Source: Bacteroidota bacterium (GTDB lineage: Bacteria > Bacteroidota > Bacteroidia > Flavobacteriales > Weeksellaceae). From it: a stretch of DNA of 64,000 bases. The stretch spans positions 1 to 64,000 of the forward strand of contig JAEWOD010000029.1 of NCBI GenBank assembly GCA_023461035.1, given 5' to 3'. A program made the translations under genes and the position numbers. This document shows positions 8,471 to 16,531 of the stretch, piece after piece. Every line of letters starts with the position of its first letter. Position 1 is the stretch's first letter. The notes under the pieces were generated by a model that searched no databases, was not told the DNA's origin, and worked only from the letters and a program-made list of their open reading frames with translations.

Positions 8471-8689
8471 CTACTTTTTAGCTACCGATTCAACAAATTC
8501 CGATGTAACCGCTCCTGCAAATTCATCTTCTTTTTCTGCTGCAATCGAAAATTCAAAAACAGGTTTGCCGCCCACTCCTTCGTAATTGGTTATCTGGGTG
8601 GCATCGAACTTTTCTGCCGTGTTCAATACGGCATCAATCCCCTTTTCATTGTTTAGTGTAACCACTACCTTTGACAACTCTTCATTCAT
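8471..8689 (-). CDS. Small conserved-looking hypothetical protein
   Basis: A 72-residue acidic product begins MNEELSKVVVTLNNEKG and ends EFVESVAKK. It has no signal peptide or membrane segment. A TAAATTTG -7 box at 8722-8729 on the same strand lies 33-40 bp upstream of this start, which supports the short form over a start at 8791. It runs opposite to every other gene in the array and is not enclosed by intact sites, which suggests it came in with the interruption. The function is unknown. Confidence 0.55.
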   Translation of the reverse strand: MNEELSKVVVTLNNEKGIDAVLNTAEKFDATQITNYEGVGGKPVFEFSIAAEKEDEFAGAVTSEFVESVAKK

Positions 8690-8721
8690 ACAATAATTTT
8701 TTATTGAGTATATTAAATTTA

Positions 8722-8729
8722 CAAATTTA
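8722..8729 (-). promoter_or_regulatory. -7 promoter box for the small minus-strand gene
   Basis: TAAATTTG matches the Bacteroidota -7 consensus TAnnTTTG and is suitably placed for the start at 8689. Confidence 0.5.
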
Positions 8730-8769
8730 TAGACCGTATTACAAAATATAACATCTAATTTTACTGTAA

Positions 8770-8985
8770 AGATGCTTTGTAAAATACACAACCGAGCGAA
8801 AGGAAACCGATAATTTTAAAATAAGCCCAAAACGAACGGGAGTAAAACTTACACTTGAACCAAAAGAGATATTACGTAAAACGATTTTGGCAGATAGCTC
8901 ATTGGCTCAACTGAACGGAGTGAAGAATGTACCAAACCCGACTTTGTTTTTAGACACCATTTATTTACAAGAAGTAACTGATTAA
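8770..8985 (+). pseudogene. C-terminal gene fragment, unknown family
   Basis: The frame is open from 8770 to a TAA at 8983, with no start codon in a sensible place. The protein-like tail includes KRTGVKLTLEPKEIL, then SSLAQLNGVKNV and TIYLQEVTD. Base composition and codon use look coding. It is probably the surviving 3' end of a gene cut by the rearrangement between cassettes 6 and 7. Confidence 0.4.
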
Positions 8986-9025
8986 GACTGCACACCGTAC
9001 TTACTTTATACAGTTCGCTACGCTC

Positions 9026-9211
9026 GGGTGGCAAAATGGCGGGTTAAGTGATAAATTGAACGTTTCTGCATATTTTGTCGCAAAAGCCTTTTATATTTCC
9101 TTTTTTCATAATTTAGCAAATAGAAATTGGCTTTTGTTACGTGTCGTCCAAATCGAAACTTTCGTCTTCGGTTTCCCGCCACTTCGCAAAGCCGCCCGGA
9201 CGTTAGCGGTC
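9026..9211 (+). repeat. attC-like cassette site 7 (outer left box lost)
   Basis: GGTGGCAAAATGGCGGGTTAAG pairs with CCCGCCACTTCGCAAAGCC and the site closes with GTTAGCGG at 9202. The outer left TAAC box is missing, so the site is only partly intact. Confidence 0.68.
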
Positions 9212-9250
9212 ATTGTAAACCGACAACACTCAAGCCGACACATATCAACA

Positions 9251-10111
9251 ATGGAATTACCCAAAGACAAAAAAATTCTACTAGAAAATATCACAAACGA
9301 TCTCAAACAAATTGACGGCGTTAAAGCCATTGTTCTTGGGGGTTCTTATGCAACAGGCAGGGCAACCGCAAATTCTGATCTTGATATTGGCATTTACTAT
9401 TCGGAAGATAACCCCTTTAGCCTTGACAAAATAAAATCAATTGCAGAAAAATATTCAGACAACGAAGTGCCAACCGTTACAGATTTTTACGAATGGGGTC
9501 CTTGGATAAATGGTGGAGCTTGGATTAGGACTGTAAATGGCAAGGTGGACTTTCTTTATAAAAACATTGAACAAATTGTTAAGACAACCGAAAATGCAAA
9601 AAATGGAATTTTGGAAAACCATTTCGAACAACAACCTCCCTATGGATTTTCATCACTCATCTTCTTGGCAGAAACTTTTTATAATAAACCTTTGCACGAC
9701 CCCGAAGACATTATATATAACCTAAAAAAAAACATTGAACAATATCCTCAAAAACTAAAACAATCTGTTGTTCAACAATCTTTATGGTCGGCAGAATTTA
9801 CGATTTGGCAAGCAAGGGATTTTGCATCAAAAGTAGACATTTATTGTACTGTAGGCTGTTTTACAAGAGCAATAAAAAACTTAGTAACAGCCCTTTTTGC
9901 AATCAACGAACTTTATCCAATTGGCGACAAAAATGCTATTTCTATTCTTGAACAATCAAAAATAAAACCCGAAGATTTTTCAGAAAGAACAAACAATATT
10001 TTATGTACCGACAAACAAACCCTATCAAAAAATGTGGAACTTTTGAAATCTCTTTTTAACGAGATAGTTCAGCTTTCGGAAGGAATGTACAAACCAATTT
10101 ATGATTTATAA
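9251..10111 (+). CDS. Nucleotidyltransferase-fold protein (cassette 7)
   Basis: The 286-residue protein carries the polymerase-beta-type nucleotidyltransferase motif GGSYATGRATANSDLDIGI at residues 30-48, with the metal-binding Asp pair at D43 and D45. A helical C-terminal half follows, as in proteins pairing such a domain with a DUF4037-like or aminoglycoside adenylyltransferase-like helical domain. Transfer of a nucleotide to a small molecule, possibly an antibiotic, or to a protein is possible; the substrate is not evident. The open frame starts at 9056 inside the site, but ATG 9251 is the natural start. It is the sole gene of cassette 7. Confidence 0.77.
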   Translation: MELPKDKKILLENITNDLKQIDGVKAIVLGGSYATGRATANSDLDIGIYYSEDNPFSLDKIKSIAEKYSDNEVPTVTDFYEWGPWINGGAWIRTVNGKVDFLYKNIEQIVKTTENAKNGILENHFEQQPPYGFSSLIFLAETFYNKPLHDPEDIIYNLKKNIEQYPQKLKQSVVQQSLWSAEFTIWQARDFASKVDIYCTVGCFTRAIKNLVTALFAINELYPIGDKNAISILEQSKIKPEDFSERTNNILCTDKQTLSKNVELLKSLFNEIVQLSEGMYKPIYDL

Positions 10112-10129
10112 AACTGAAAAGAAAAACAA

Positions 10130-10297
10130 CGAACCACTAACAAGGCATTGCCAAAATCGGGGCTAAAGTGCTAAATTCAAAGTTGTTGCTTCTATCACCG
10201 CCAAAAACGAATATAATTCGTTTTGGCTCGCCTCGGTGCAAAATCGAACTTTCAGCTTCGATTTTCCCGCCTTCGGCAATACCCCAAACGTTAGCTG
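10130..10297 (+). repeat. attC-like cassette site 8
   Basis: The left arm CCACTAAC, GCATTGCCAAAATCGGGG pairs with the right arm CCCGCCTTCGGCAATACC and closing GTTAGCTG at 10290. The centre is a strong hairpin, GCCAAAAACGAAT with ATTCGTTTTGGC, without a T-run. At about 165 bp it is the shortest intact site. Confidence 0.72.
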
Positions 10298-10328
10298 TAA
10301 CTGTAAAAAAACTCCTACAAAAACAAAC

Positions 10329-10361
10329 GAACTTTTCAGCAATAAATATTTGAACTTATGA
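10329..10361 (+). promoter_or_regulatory. Tandem operator for AraC regulator (module A)
   Basis: GAACTTTTCA (10329-10338) and GAACTTATGA (10352-10361) are direct repeats with a 23-bp period. The second begins exactly 40 bp before TTTG of the -7 box (10392-10395). The same geometry is found at 17340 and 22189, upstream of the other two oxidoreductase/AraC modules. Confidence 0.65.
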
Positions 10362-10420
10362 CCAACAAAAATTAATTGTAATTAGGTCAATTTTGCTTTA
10401 TAACATTTAAATAAAATAAA

Positions 10421-11212
10421 ATGAGCAAAACGATTTTAATTACAGGAGCTGCGAGCGGTTTTGGAAAAATCGCTGCATTTGATTTAGCAGAAAAAGGTCA
10501 CAAAGTAATTGCAACAGCGGAAGTTTATCCTCAAGTAAGCGATTTGATTCGTGAAGCGCAAGAAAAAGGAATCGAATTAATTGCCGACAAGCTGGACGTA
10601 ACCGATGCTCGTGATATTGAGTACATTGTTAATAAATACGACATCGACATACTTATCAGCAATGCGGGAATTATGGAAGGTGGACCGATTGCAGAACAGC
10701 CATTAGATTTAATCCGTTATATGTTTGACGTGAACGTTTTCGGAGGGTTACAATTATCGCAAGGATTTATCAAAAAATGGATAGAGCAGAAAAAAGCAGC
10801 CAAAATTGTGTTTACGACTTCAATGGGAGGACTTTGGACAGTGCCTTATGTGGCAGCATATTGCTCTTCTAAACACGCTATGGAAGCCATTGCCGAAGGT
10901 TTAAAAACGGAATTGGCACCATTCAACATCAAAATTGCGACCTGCAATCCGGGTGTTTTCGGAACAGGATTCAACGACCGTGGTGTGGATTCTATTTTCC
11001 GTTGGTACAATCCAGAGAAAAATTTTACACCGGCTTCCGCTTTTGATGGAGCTTCTGAATCTCTCAAAGACCAGTTAGACCCGCAATCTATGGCAGAGAC
11101 GATTGTAAATGTGGCGCTGGACGACAATTCCAATTTCAGAAATGTACATCCGAAAGAAACCGAAGACTTCATAAAACAATTGCAAGCCGAAGCCTGGACA
11201 GCAAAAAGCTAA
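10421..11212 (+). CDS. Short-chain dehydrogenase/reductase (module A, cassette 8)
   Basis: This 263-residue classical SDR has the Rossmann motif TGAASGFG at residues 8-15, ISNAG near residue 85, and the catalytic Ser and Tyr-x3-Lys (YCSSK, about 147-151). It should catalyse NAD(P)(H)-dependent oxidation or reduction of an alcohol/carbonyl; the substrate is unknown. It opens cassette 8 and is followed by a HbpS/GlcG-like gene and an AraC regulator. The tandem operator and -7 box upstream suggest activation by the AraC protein encoded in the same cassette. Confidence 0.88.
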   Translation: MSKTILITGAASGFGKIAAFDLAEKGHKVIATAEVYPQVSDLIREAQEKGIELIADKLDVTDARDIEYIVNKYDIDILISNAGIMEGGPIAEQPLDLIRYMFDVNVFGGLQLSQGFIKKWIEQKKAAKIVFTTSMGGLWTVPYVAAYCSSKHAMEAIAEGLKTELAPFNIKIATCNPGVFGTGFNDRGVDSIFRWYNPEKNFTPASAFDGASESLKDQLDPQSMAETIVNVALDDNSNFRNVHPKETEDFIKQLQAEAWTAKS

Positions 11213-11224
11213 ATTATTGATATG

Positions 11225-11256
11225 GAAGCACAGTCAATCCGCTGTGCTTTCTTTTA
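11225..11256 (+). terminator. Hairpin after the module A SDR gene
   Basis: GAAGCACAG and CTGTGCTTTC form a stem followed by TTTT. It lies between the SDR and the HbpS-like gene and may reduce rather than abolish readthrough. Confidence 0.6.
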
Positions 11257-11276
11257 ATTACATAAAAAAAGAAAGT

Positions 11277-11678
11277 ATGAGTATTACCTATAATGTAGCA
11301 TCAAACATATTGAATGCTTCGATACAAAAAGCAAAAGAACTGAATATTCCCGTGAGCATTGTAGTTGTAGATTCGGGAGGGAATTTGATGGCAATGGCAC
11401 GATTGGACAGTGTTTATGGAGTCATTGAATTCGCAGAAAAGAAAGCCAAAACAGCCGTAATGTTTGGTGTAGACAACGATATTATGGGAACTATTGTTGA
11501 AGGAGCAAATATTCACGGTTATGGAATGCTCCATTCTAACAACGGACTTTTTACCGTTGCAGGAGGCGTTGTTATTAAAGATAAAGAAGGAAATATAATC
11601 GGAGCAGTGGGTTGTTCAGGAGGAACACCAGAACAGGATAAAGAAATTGCCCAAGTGGGAGCAAAAATGTTTTCATAA
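11277..11678 (+). CDS. GlcG/HbpS-family (heme-binding fold) protein
   Basis: This 133-residue protein matches the GlcG/HbpS family in length and pattern: VSIVVVDSGGNLMAMARLD near the start, KAKTAVMFG, GMLHSNNGLFTVAGGVVI and the C-terminal GAVGCSGGTPEQD. Members are small soluble proteins found beside redox and degradation genes; some bind heme or cobalamin, but many have no assigned activity. ATG 11277 is chosen; the open frame runs back to 11217 across the terminator hairpin. It lies between the SDR and AraC genes of cassette 8. Confidence 0.82.
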   Translation: MSITYNVASNILNASIQKAKELNIPVSIVVVDSGGNLMAMARLDSVYGVIEFAEKKAKTAVMFGVDNDIMGTIVEGANIHGYGMLHSNNGLFTVAGGVVIKDKEGNIIGAVGCSGGTPEQDKEIAQVGAKMFS

Positions 11679-11697
11679 TTTTTAAGAACTTTGCAAA

Positions 11698-12501
11698 GTG
11701 GAAGGAACCAATGAAATTATATTTGACAAATTAGTATATTCTTGTGCATTTGAAAAACACAGAGGATACGAAGAGTTTTTTCCTGAACATTTTTTGGGAT
11801 TTCAATTGTCGGGAGAAACCCACGCTTTCTTTGCAGATGGCGATACGGTAATCAAGGAAAATTCAGTTTTGTTGGTCAAAAAGAACCAATTAATCAGAAC
11901 CATAAAGTATCCTTCCAAATCCGGAAAGTATCAATTTCTCTCTATCACATTGGACCATGAAACACTTCGTCAATATGCAATTGAAAACAAAATCGTTATA
12001 GAAAAAAAACAGGAAACCAAACATCAATTGTTTTTTGAGGCAGATGATTTTTTAAGCACCTATTTTCTATCACTCCGTCCGTATATCAATAAAACAAAGA
12101 AAGCAACACCAAAATTGGCTAATTTAAAAATCAGGGAAGCGATTGAACTCATACTTCAGAGCAACCCTGATTTGAAATATGTTTTATTCGATTTTTCTGA
12201 ACCTTACAAAATAGATTTGGAAGAATTTATGAACCAAAATTATATGTTCAATGTTTCTGTGGAAGCATTTGCAAAACTCACAGGAAGAAGTGTTTCCAGC
12301 TTTAAACGTGATTTTGCAAAAACATTCAACAACACTCCAAAAAAATGGTTACTAGAAAGGCGCTTGGACGAAGCGATGTACAGAATCAAACAAAAAAAGG
12401 AAAAACCTTCGGATTTCTATCTCGATTTGGGATTTGAAAACTTATCACATTTTTACACTTCCTTCAAACAAAAATTTGGATTAACTACTACCGAAATATA
12501 A
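11698..12501 (+). CDS. AraC-family transcriptional regulator (module A)
   Basis: The 267-residue protein has an N-terminal cupin-like sensing half and a C-terminal AraC DNA-binding half with two helix-turn-helices. The first includes FAKLTGRSVSSFKRDF and the second DLGFENLSHFYTSFKQKFG. It begins at GTG; a nearby ATG is out of frame. Its closest relatives in the window are the AraC genes at 19087 and 23407, sharing NYMFN, LTGRS, FKRDF and LGFE-LSHF blocks. It likely activates the SDR promoter of this cassette through the direct repeats at 10329. Confidence 0.85.
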   Translation: MEGTNEIIFDKLVYSCAFEKHRGYEEFFPEHFLGFQLSGETHAFFADGDTVIKENSVLLVKKNQLIRTIKYPSKSGKYQFLSITLDHETLRQYAIENKIVIEKKQETKHQLFFEADDFLSTYFLSLRPYINKTKKATPKLANLKIREAIELILQSNPDLKYVLFDFSEPYKIDLEEFMNQNYMFNVSVEAFAKLTGRSVSSFKRDFAKTFNNTPKKWLLERRLDEAMYRIKQKKEKPSDFYLDLGFENLSHFYTSFKQKFGLTTTEI

Positions 12502-12507
12502 TTGCTT

Positions 12508-13005
12508 ATGGACTTTTTACAACAATTGCAACACTTCACAAAAGGCGAATTGCTACAGGGAAAATGGATGATTGGAATAGCTATTGTTGTTCTTTTACCA
12601 CTTGTATTTTTCCTTTTCAAAAGCAATTTATCCTTGCAAAAGGGAATGGCAATTCCTGTTGGCCTACTTATTGCAATCAGTATTGGCTACGGTAGTTATG
12701 TATTGTATTCCAAACCGAAACATCTTACAGAAACTGAAAAAGAAATCCAATTAAATCCCAAAGAAAAATTAGATTCCGAATTACAAAAAGTTAAAACAGA
12801 TGATAAAAGTTATACAACTTTAAAATACGTTTGGGGGTTTTGTGCAATTGTTTCTATTGTACTTTATTTTGTAATCGGAAAAGATTTTTACAAAGGTTTG
12901 TCACTTGGTTTTGCAATTCTTTTTTTAAGTTTTTTAATAATCGATTCACTCTTTCATCAAAGACTAAACTCCTATCTTGAAGAACTGAATAAATTGACGA
13001 TTTAG
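12508..13005 (+). CDS. Small membrane protein, unknown function
   Basis: A 165-residue protein with four predicted hydrophobic segments in two pairs, at about 23-38, 47-66, 109-123 and 128-145. A charged Lys/Glu-rich loop separates the pairs. It starts only a few bases after the AraC stop and is presumably co-transcribed with it. TTG at 12502 is an alternative start two codons upstream. It is the last gene of cassette 8. I do not recognise a family. Confidence 0.68.
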   Translation: MDFLQQLQHFTKGELLQGKWMIGIAIVVLLPLVFFLFKSNLSLQKGMAIPVGLLIAISIGYGSYVLYSKPKHLTETEKEIQLNPKEKLDSELQKVKTDDKSYTTLKYVWGFCAIVSIVLYFVIGKDFYKGLSLGFAILFLSFLIIDSLFHQRLNSYLEELNKLTI

Positions 13006-13008
13006 AAC

Positions 13009-13205
13009 AGCTACAGCTAACATCGGTTTTGCAAAAGAGCGGGTTAAGTGATAAATTGAACATTTCTGCGTTCCCTATTGTAAAAACCATGTAGTTTTTA
13101 CTTTTCTTTTTATAAATTAGCATAACAAAAGTAATTTTGTTTCGGTTGTGCAAATTAGTACTTTTGTCTTTCAAAACCACTGCAGCTGCCTAACCGTTAT
13201 ATGAC
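13009..13205 (+). repeat. attC-like cassette site 9
   Basis: The left arm ACAGCTAAC, CGGTTTTGCAAAAGAGCGGG pairs only loosely with the right arm, which has diverged (CAAAACCACTGCAGCTGCC) before the closing GTTATATG at 13196. In the centre GTAAAAAC and GTTTTTAC form a hairpin followed by a T-rich run and TAAATTAGCAT. The left arm is complementary to the start of cassette 8 at 10290. Confidence 0.7.
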
Positions 13206-13234
13206 ATTTTAAAACAACAACACTATATAAAAAA

Positions 13235-14038
13235 ATGAAGTTGGATTTTTATAAACCTAAAAATAAAATACTACAAAAATACATTGAAGGGTATTATTTT
13301 ATTAGAGAAGATAAAAGTTCGGCACCTTTAAAATACTTCACATTCCCTAACAACTTTTGTGTTCTTTCGGTCAATCAAAATGCAAAAGTTGCACTTAAAG
13401 AAAATTCATATTTTGTATCAAGTGCTAAAACAGATGAAATTTTAGCCGACATTGTTGTCAGGTATACCGAACCCATTGAAGTAGTTTACCAAAATGTGGT
13501 GGATGAGGTCACCATTTATTTCAAACCACCCGGCATCACCCATTTTATTGATAACCCGGGGATTTTCAGACAAGCTACACATACCCATTTTATTCCATTT
13601 GCTGATTTTGAAGACCAGATGCGGTTGATTTTTAACGAACCAGACAGGGAACGCCAAATGGAATTATTGGAAAATTACTGGCTGTCAAAATTTAAACCAA
13701 AAAATTTGACTATGATGGAACACATCCTGGCTGATGTGGAAGCCGATTTAAAAATGGAAGCCATCGCTCTGAAACACAACATCTCCAGAAAGCACATCAA
13801 TACCCTGTTTTTAAAGCATATTGGTAAACCGCCATCGGAATACCGTAAAATATATCGTTTTCGGAACTCACTTTTGGAATATAAAAAAAGTAGAAACCTT
13901 ACAAAACTTTCTCACGAAAACCTTTTTTATGACCAATCTCATTTCATCAAAGATTTTAAGGCGTTAACCAACGTAAACCCCAGTAGGTTCTTTAAAACCG
14001 TAGATACGGAAAAAGAAATTTTCTGGCTTTTTGCGTAG
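13235..14038 (+). CDS. AraC-family regulator, separate subfamily
   Basis: A 267-residue protein with an N-terminal domain typical of AraC proteins that lack a clear ligand motif (KPPGITHFIDNP near 90). The C-terminal helix-turn-helix pair includes ALKHNISRKHINTLFLKHIGKPPSEYRKIYR and DQSHFIKDFKALTNVNPSRFF. It differs clearly from the three oxidoreductase-linked AraC proteins. It stands first after site 9, in front of genes for an S41 protease and a beta-lactamase-like hydrolase that it could regulate. Confidence 0.82.
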   Translation: MKLDFYKPKNKILQKYIEGYYFIREDKSSAPLKYFTFPNNFCVLSVNQNAKVALKENSYFVSSAKTDEILADIVVRYTEPIEVVYQNVVDEVTIYFKPPGITHFIDNPGIFRQATHTHFIPFADFEDQMRLIFNEPDRERQMELLENYWLSKFKPKNLTMMEHILADVEADLKMEAIALKHNISRKHINTLFLKHIGKPPSEYRKIYRFRNSLLEYKKSRNLTKLSHENLFYDQSHFIKDFKALTNVNPSRFFKTVDTEKEIFWLFA

Positions 14039-14109
14039 TCTGGTTACATTTTTACAATTCTAAAAGGAAAAACCTATTTAATTTCGTACTCTAATTCTAT
14101 AGATAGCTG

Positions 14110-15165
14110 ATGAAAAATGTATTGTTTATCCTTGTTGTATTTTTGGGAAATACCGTGTTTGCACAAAATAATTGCAATTGTGGAGTAGCTCTAGAAAAGC
14201 TAATTACCACGATAGAACTTGATTATCCGGGATTTAAAGAAAAAACAGCATACAATACCGAACTATACAACAATCACAAAACCGCGGTTATTGCACGGTC
14301 TAAAACCACCCGTAATCAAGATTGTATAAAGATACTAACCGACTATACCTCTTTTTTCAAAGACGAGCATATATACATTGACGAAAAAGCTGAAAGCAAA
14401 CAGGAAGCTCCTGGTACAGATGACCAACAACAAGACAAACCTGAGATTGAAGCAAGGATGTTGGTTTCAAAGATATTCTATATTAGAATTTCCAGTTTTA
14501 AATACGAAAACATTGACCCGGTAAAGAATCTCATAGCAAAAAATAAAAAAAATATTGAAGAATCAAAGGCATTGATTATTGACGTTCGGGACAATTTTGG
14601 TGGTACCGATGACGTGTACCAACCTTTACTGCCTTATATTTTAACGAACCCCTTGCGGATTATGAATGTTGAATTCCTATCGACTCCAACGTTAATAAAC
14701 GGCTTGCGGGATTATGCCTTGCAAAACATACCTAAAGACTCATTGAAAGCCATACAGCAAATCGAAGATGATTTAAAAGAATACAAAGAAAACTTAGGAA
14801 ATTTTGTTTTGTATGACGGAAAAAAAGTAACGGTGGACAACATTAAACTTAAACCCAAGAGTCCCAAACAAATTATAATTTTAGCCAATAATAATGTAGC
14901 CAGTGCAGGAGAAAATTTTCTATTTTCGGCACGTCAGAGCAAAAAAGTAAAGATATTGGGAACCCCGTCGATGGGTGTTTTAGATTATGGTTCCATTAGG
15001 GAATTCAATCTGGAATGCGACAATTACACACTCTATCTGCCTACTTATCGTTCGGCGAGGCTTCCACAGTATCCTATTGACAATACCGGCATTCAACCGG
15101 ATGTGTATTTAGATGATACCGTTGACGACTGGCTGGACTTTGCCATTAAATATATCAATGAATAA
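14110..15165 (+). CDS. S41-family (C-terminal processing type) peptidase
   Basis: The product has 351 residues with a signal peptide ending VFAQ. The S41 core is visible: DVRDNFGG near 157-164, the catalytic-serine region NNVASAGENF near 262-271 and GTPSMGV soon after. Cys residues follow the signal peptide (NNCNCG), but there is no lipobox spacing. It should act in the periplasm or be exported and cut unfolded or tagged polypeptide tails. The PDZ domain seen in many CtpA-type enzymes is not evident, so this resembles the shorter S41 hydrolases of Bacteroidota. Confidence 0.83.
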   Translation: MKNVLFILVVFLGNTVFAQNNCNCGVALEKLITTIELDYPGFKEKTAYNTELYNNHKTAVIARSKTTRNQDCIKILTDYTSFFKDEHIYIDEKAESKQEAPGTDDQQQDKPEIEARMLVSKIFYIRISSFKYENIDPVKNLIAKNKKNIEESKALIIDVRDNFGGTDDVYQPLLPYILTNPLRIMNVEFLSTPTLINGLRDYALQNIPKDSLKAIQQIEDDLKEYKENLGNFVLYDGKKVTVDNIKLKPKSPKQIIILANNNVASAGENFLFSARQSKKVKILGTPSMGVLDYGSIREFNLECDNYTLYLPTYRSARLPQYPIDNTGIQPDVYLDDTVDDWLDFAIKYINE

Positions 15166-15189
15166 CTAATTTTAAACCCTCATAAAAAA

Positions 15190-16512
15190 ATGAAAATAAA
15201 TCACCTGTTCATTTTGTTTATCAGTTTTGTGGTAAGTACTCCGCTATTTGCCCAACACAAATTAGACGCTTATTTTGAACATCTTGCAGCCAACCGAAAA
15301 TTTATGGGAAGTGTTGCTATCTCTTATAACGATAGTATTATTTATGCAAAATCTGTCGGCTTTGCCAATGTTGATACGAATAAAGAAATGAATAACGACA
15401 CTAAAATCAGAATTGCCTCAAATACTAAAACTTATACGGCCGTTTTGGTTCTAAAAGCGGTTGAAGAAGGCAAATTAAAATTTAGTGATGCGTTATCTTC
15501 TTATTATCCACAGGTAAAAAATGCCGAAAAGATCACCATAGAACAGTTACTGAAACACCGCACCGGAATTTTTAATTTCACCGAAATTCCCGAAGAAAAC
15601 GAATGGGAACAAACCTTTCATACGGAAGAAGAATTCATAGGCTTCTTTGTGAATGAAAAAAGCAATTTTGAACCCGGTACCGAGTTCGAATACAGCAATA
15701 CCAACTATGCGTTGCTGGGTTTTATCCTTCAAAAAATTTACGGAAAACCATTTGCAGAAATTCTGGATGAAAAAATTTGCCGTCCGCTTCATTTGAAAAA
15801 CACCTATTTCTCTACGGAAACAGATGAAACGAAGAATGAAGCCTTGTCGTACAATATTCAAAATAAATACATTCAAAATGCCAAAGTCAACTTTTCCAAC
15901 CATCCTGCCAGCGGAGGAATGGTTTCTACTGCTATTGAATTAAATATTTTTTTATCGGCTCTCTTTAATGGAAAATTGATTTCCGAAAATAGCTTGGAAC
16001 TGATGCTACCCAAAAATAAAGGCGAATACGGATTGGGAATAGAAAAACTTCCTTTTAGCAGTCCCGAAGGCTACACACATGGAGGAAGGATTGAGAACTA
16101 CTTTTCTGACTATTGGTATTTCCCTAAAGAAAAATTGGGTATTGTAACTTTATCTAATGCCATTAATATCTATTCGGAATATATTCAAACAACGATGGTG
16201 GAATTTGTTTATGGAAAGGCACCGGAATTGCCTAATTTTAAACAAACAAAAGACCTTTCAGAGAAAGAATTTGAAGCAATTGCCGGCACTTATGTAGATA
16301 AAGAACATGGTTATACTGTCACGATTTCATCAGATGGTCAAAATGCGATATTTCAAAATTCAGCATCCGGACAAATGTATTTCCCGATTGCCTATAAAGG
16401 AAACAATAAGTTTGAGTACGAGGAAATCAAATTAGAATTTTCCCCTGCTACAAAAGAAATGAAATTGGAACAAGGAGAAATTAAAGAACATTACACAAAA
16501 CTTCCTGAATAA
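15190..16512 (+). CDS. Serine beta-lactamase-like hydrolase
   Basis: This 440-residue exported protein (signal ending LFAQ) belongs to the class C beta-lactamase/DD-peptidase-like hydrolases. It has the SxxK motif at S77-K80 (ASNTKTYT), a Tyr-Ser-Asn at about 168 (EYSNTNYALLG) and a HGG motif near 297 replacing KTG. A C-terminal beta-rich extension of about 100 residues follows. Such proteins are esterases or D-peptidases more often than resistance enzymes. It follows the S41 gene by 25 bp and probably shares its transcript. Confidence 0.85.
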   Translation: MKINHLFILFISFVVSTPLFAQHKLDAYFEHLAANRKFMGSVAISYNDSIIYAKSVGFANVDTNKEMNNDTKIRIASNTKTYTAVLVLKAVEEGKLKFSDALSSYYPQVKNAEKITIEQLLKHRTGIFNFTEIPEENEWEQTFHTEEEFIGFFVNEKSNFEPGTEFEYSNTNYALLGFILQKIYGKPFAEILDEKICRPLHLKNTYFSTETDETKNEALSYNIQNKYIQNAKVNFSNHPASGGMVSTAIELNIFLSALFNGKLISENSLELMLPKNKGEYGLGIEKLPFSSPEGYTHGGRIENYFSDYWYFPKEKLGIVTLSNAINIYSEYIQTTMVEFVYGKAPELPNFKQTKDLSEKEFEAIAGTYVDKEHGYTVTISSDGQNAIFQNSASGQMYFPIAYKGNNKFEYEEIKLEFSPATKEMKLEQGEIKEHYTKLPE

Positions 16513-16531
16513 GGCACAAACAGAATAATAA

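Noticed and set aside
15190..16512. Antibiotic-resistance beta-lactamase
   Set aside because: The motifs (SxxK, YSN, HGG) and the C-terminal extension fit the broad esterase/peptidase-like class C relatives. Nothing shows drug hydrolysis.
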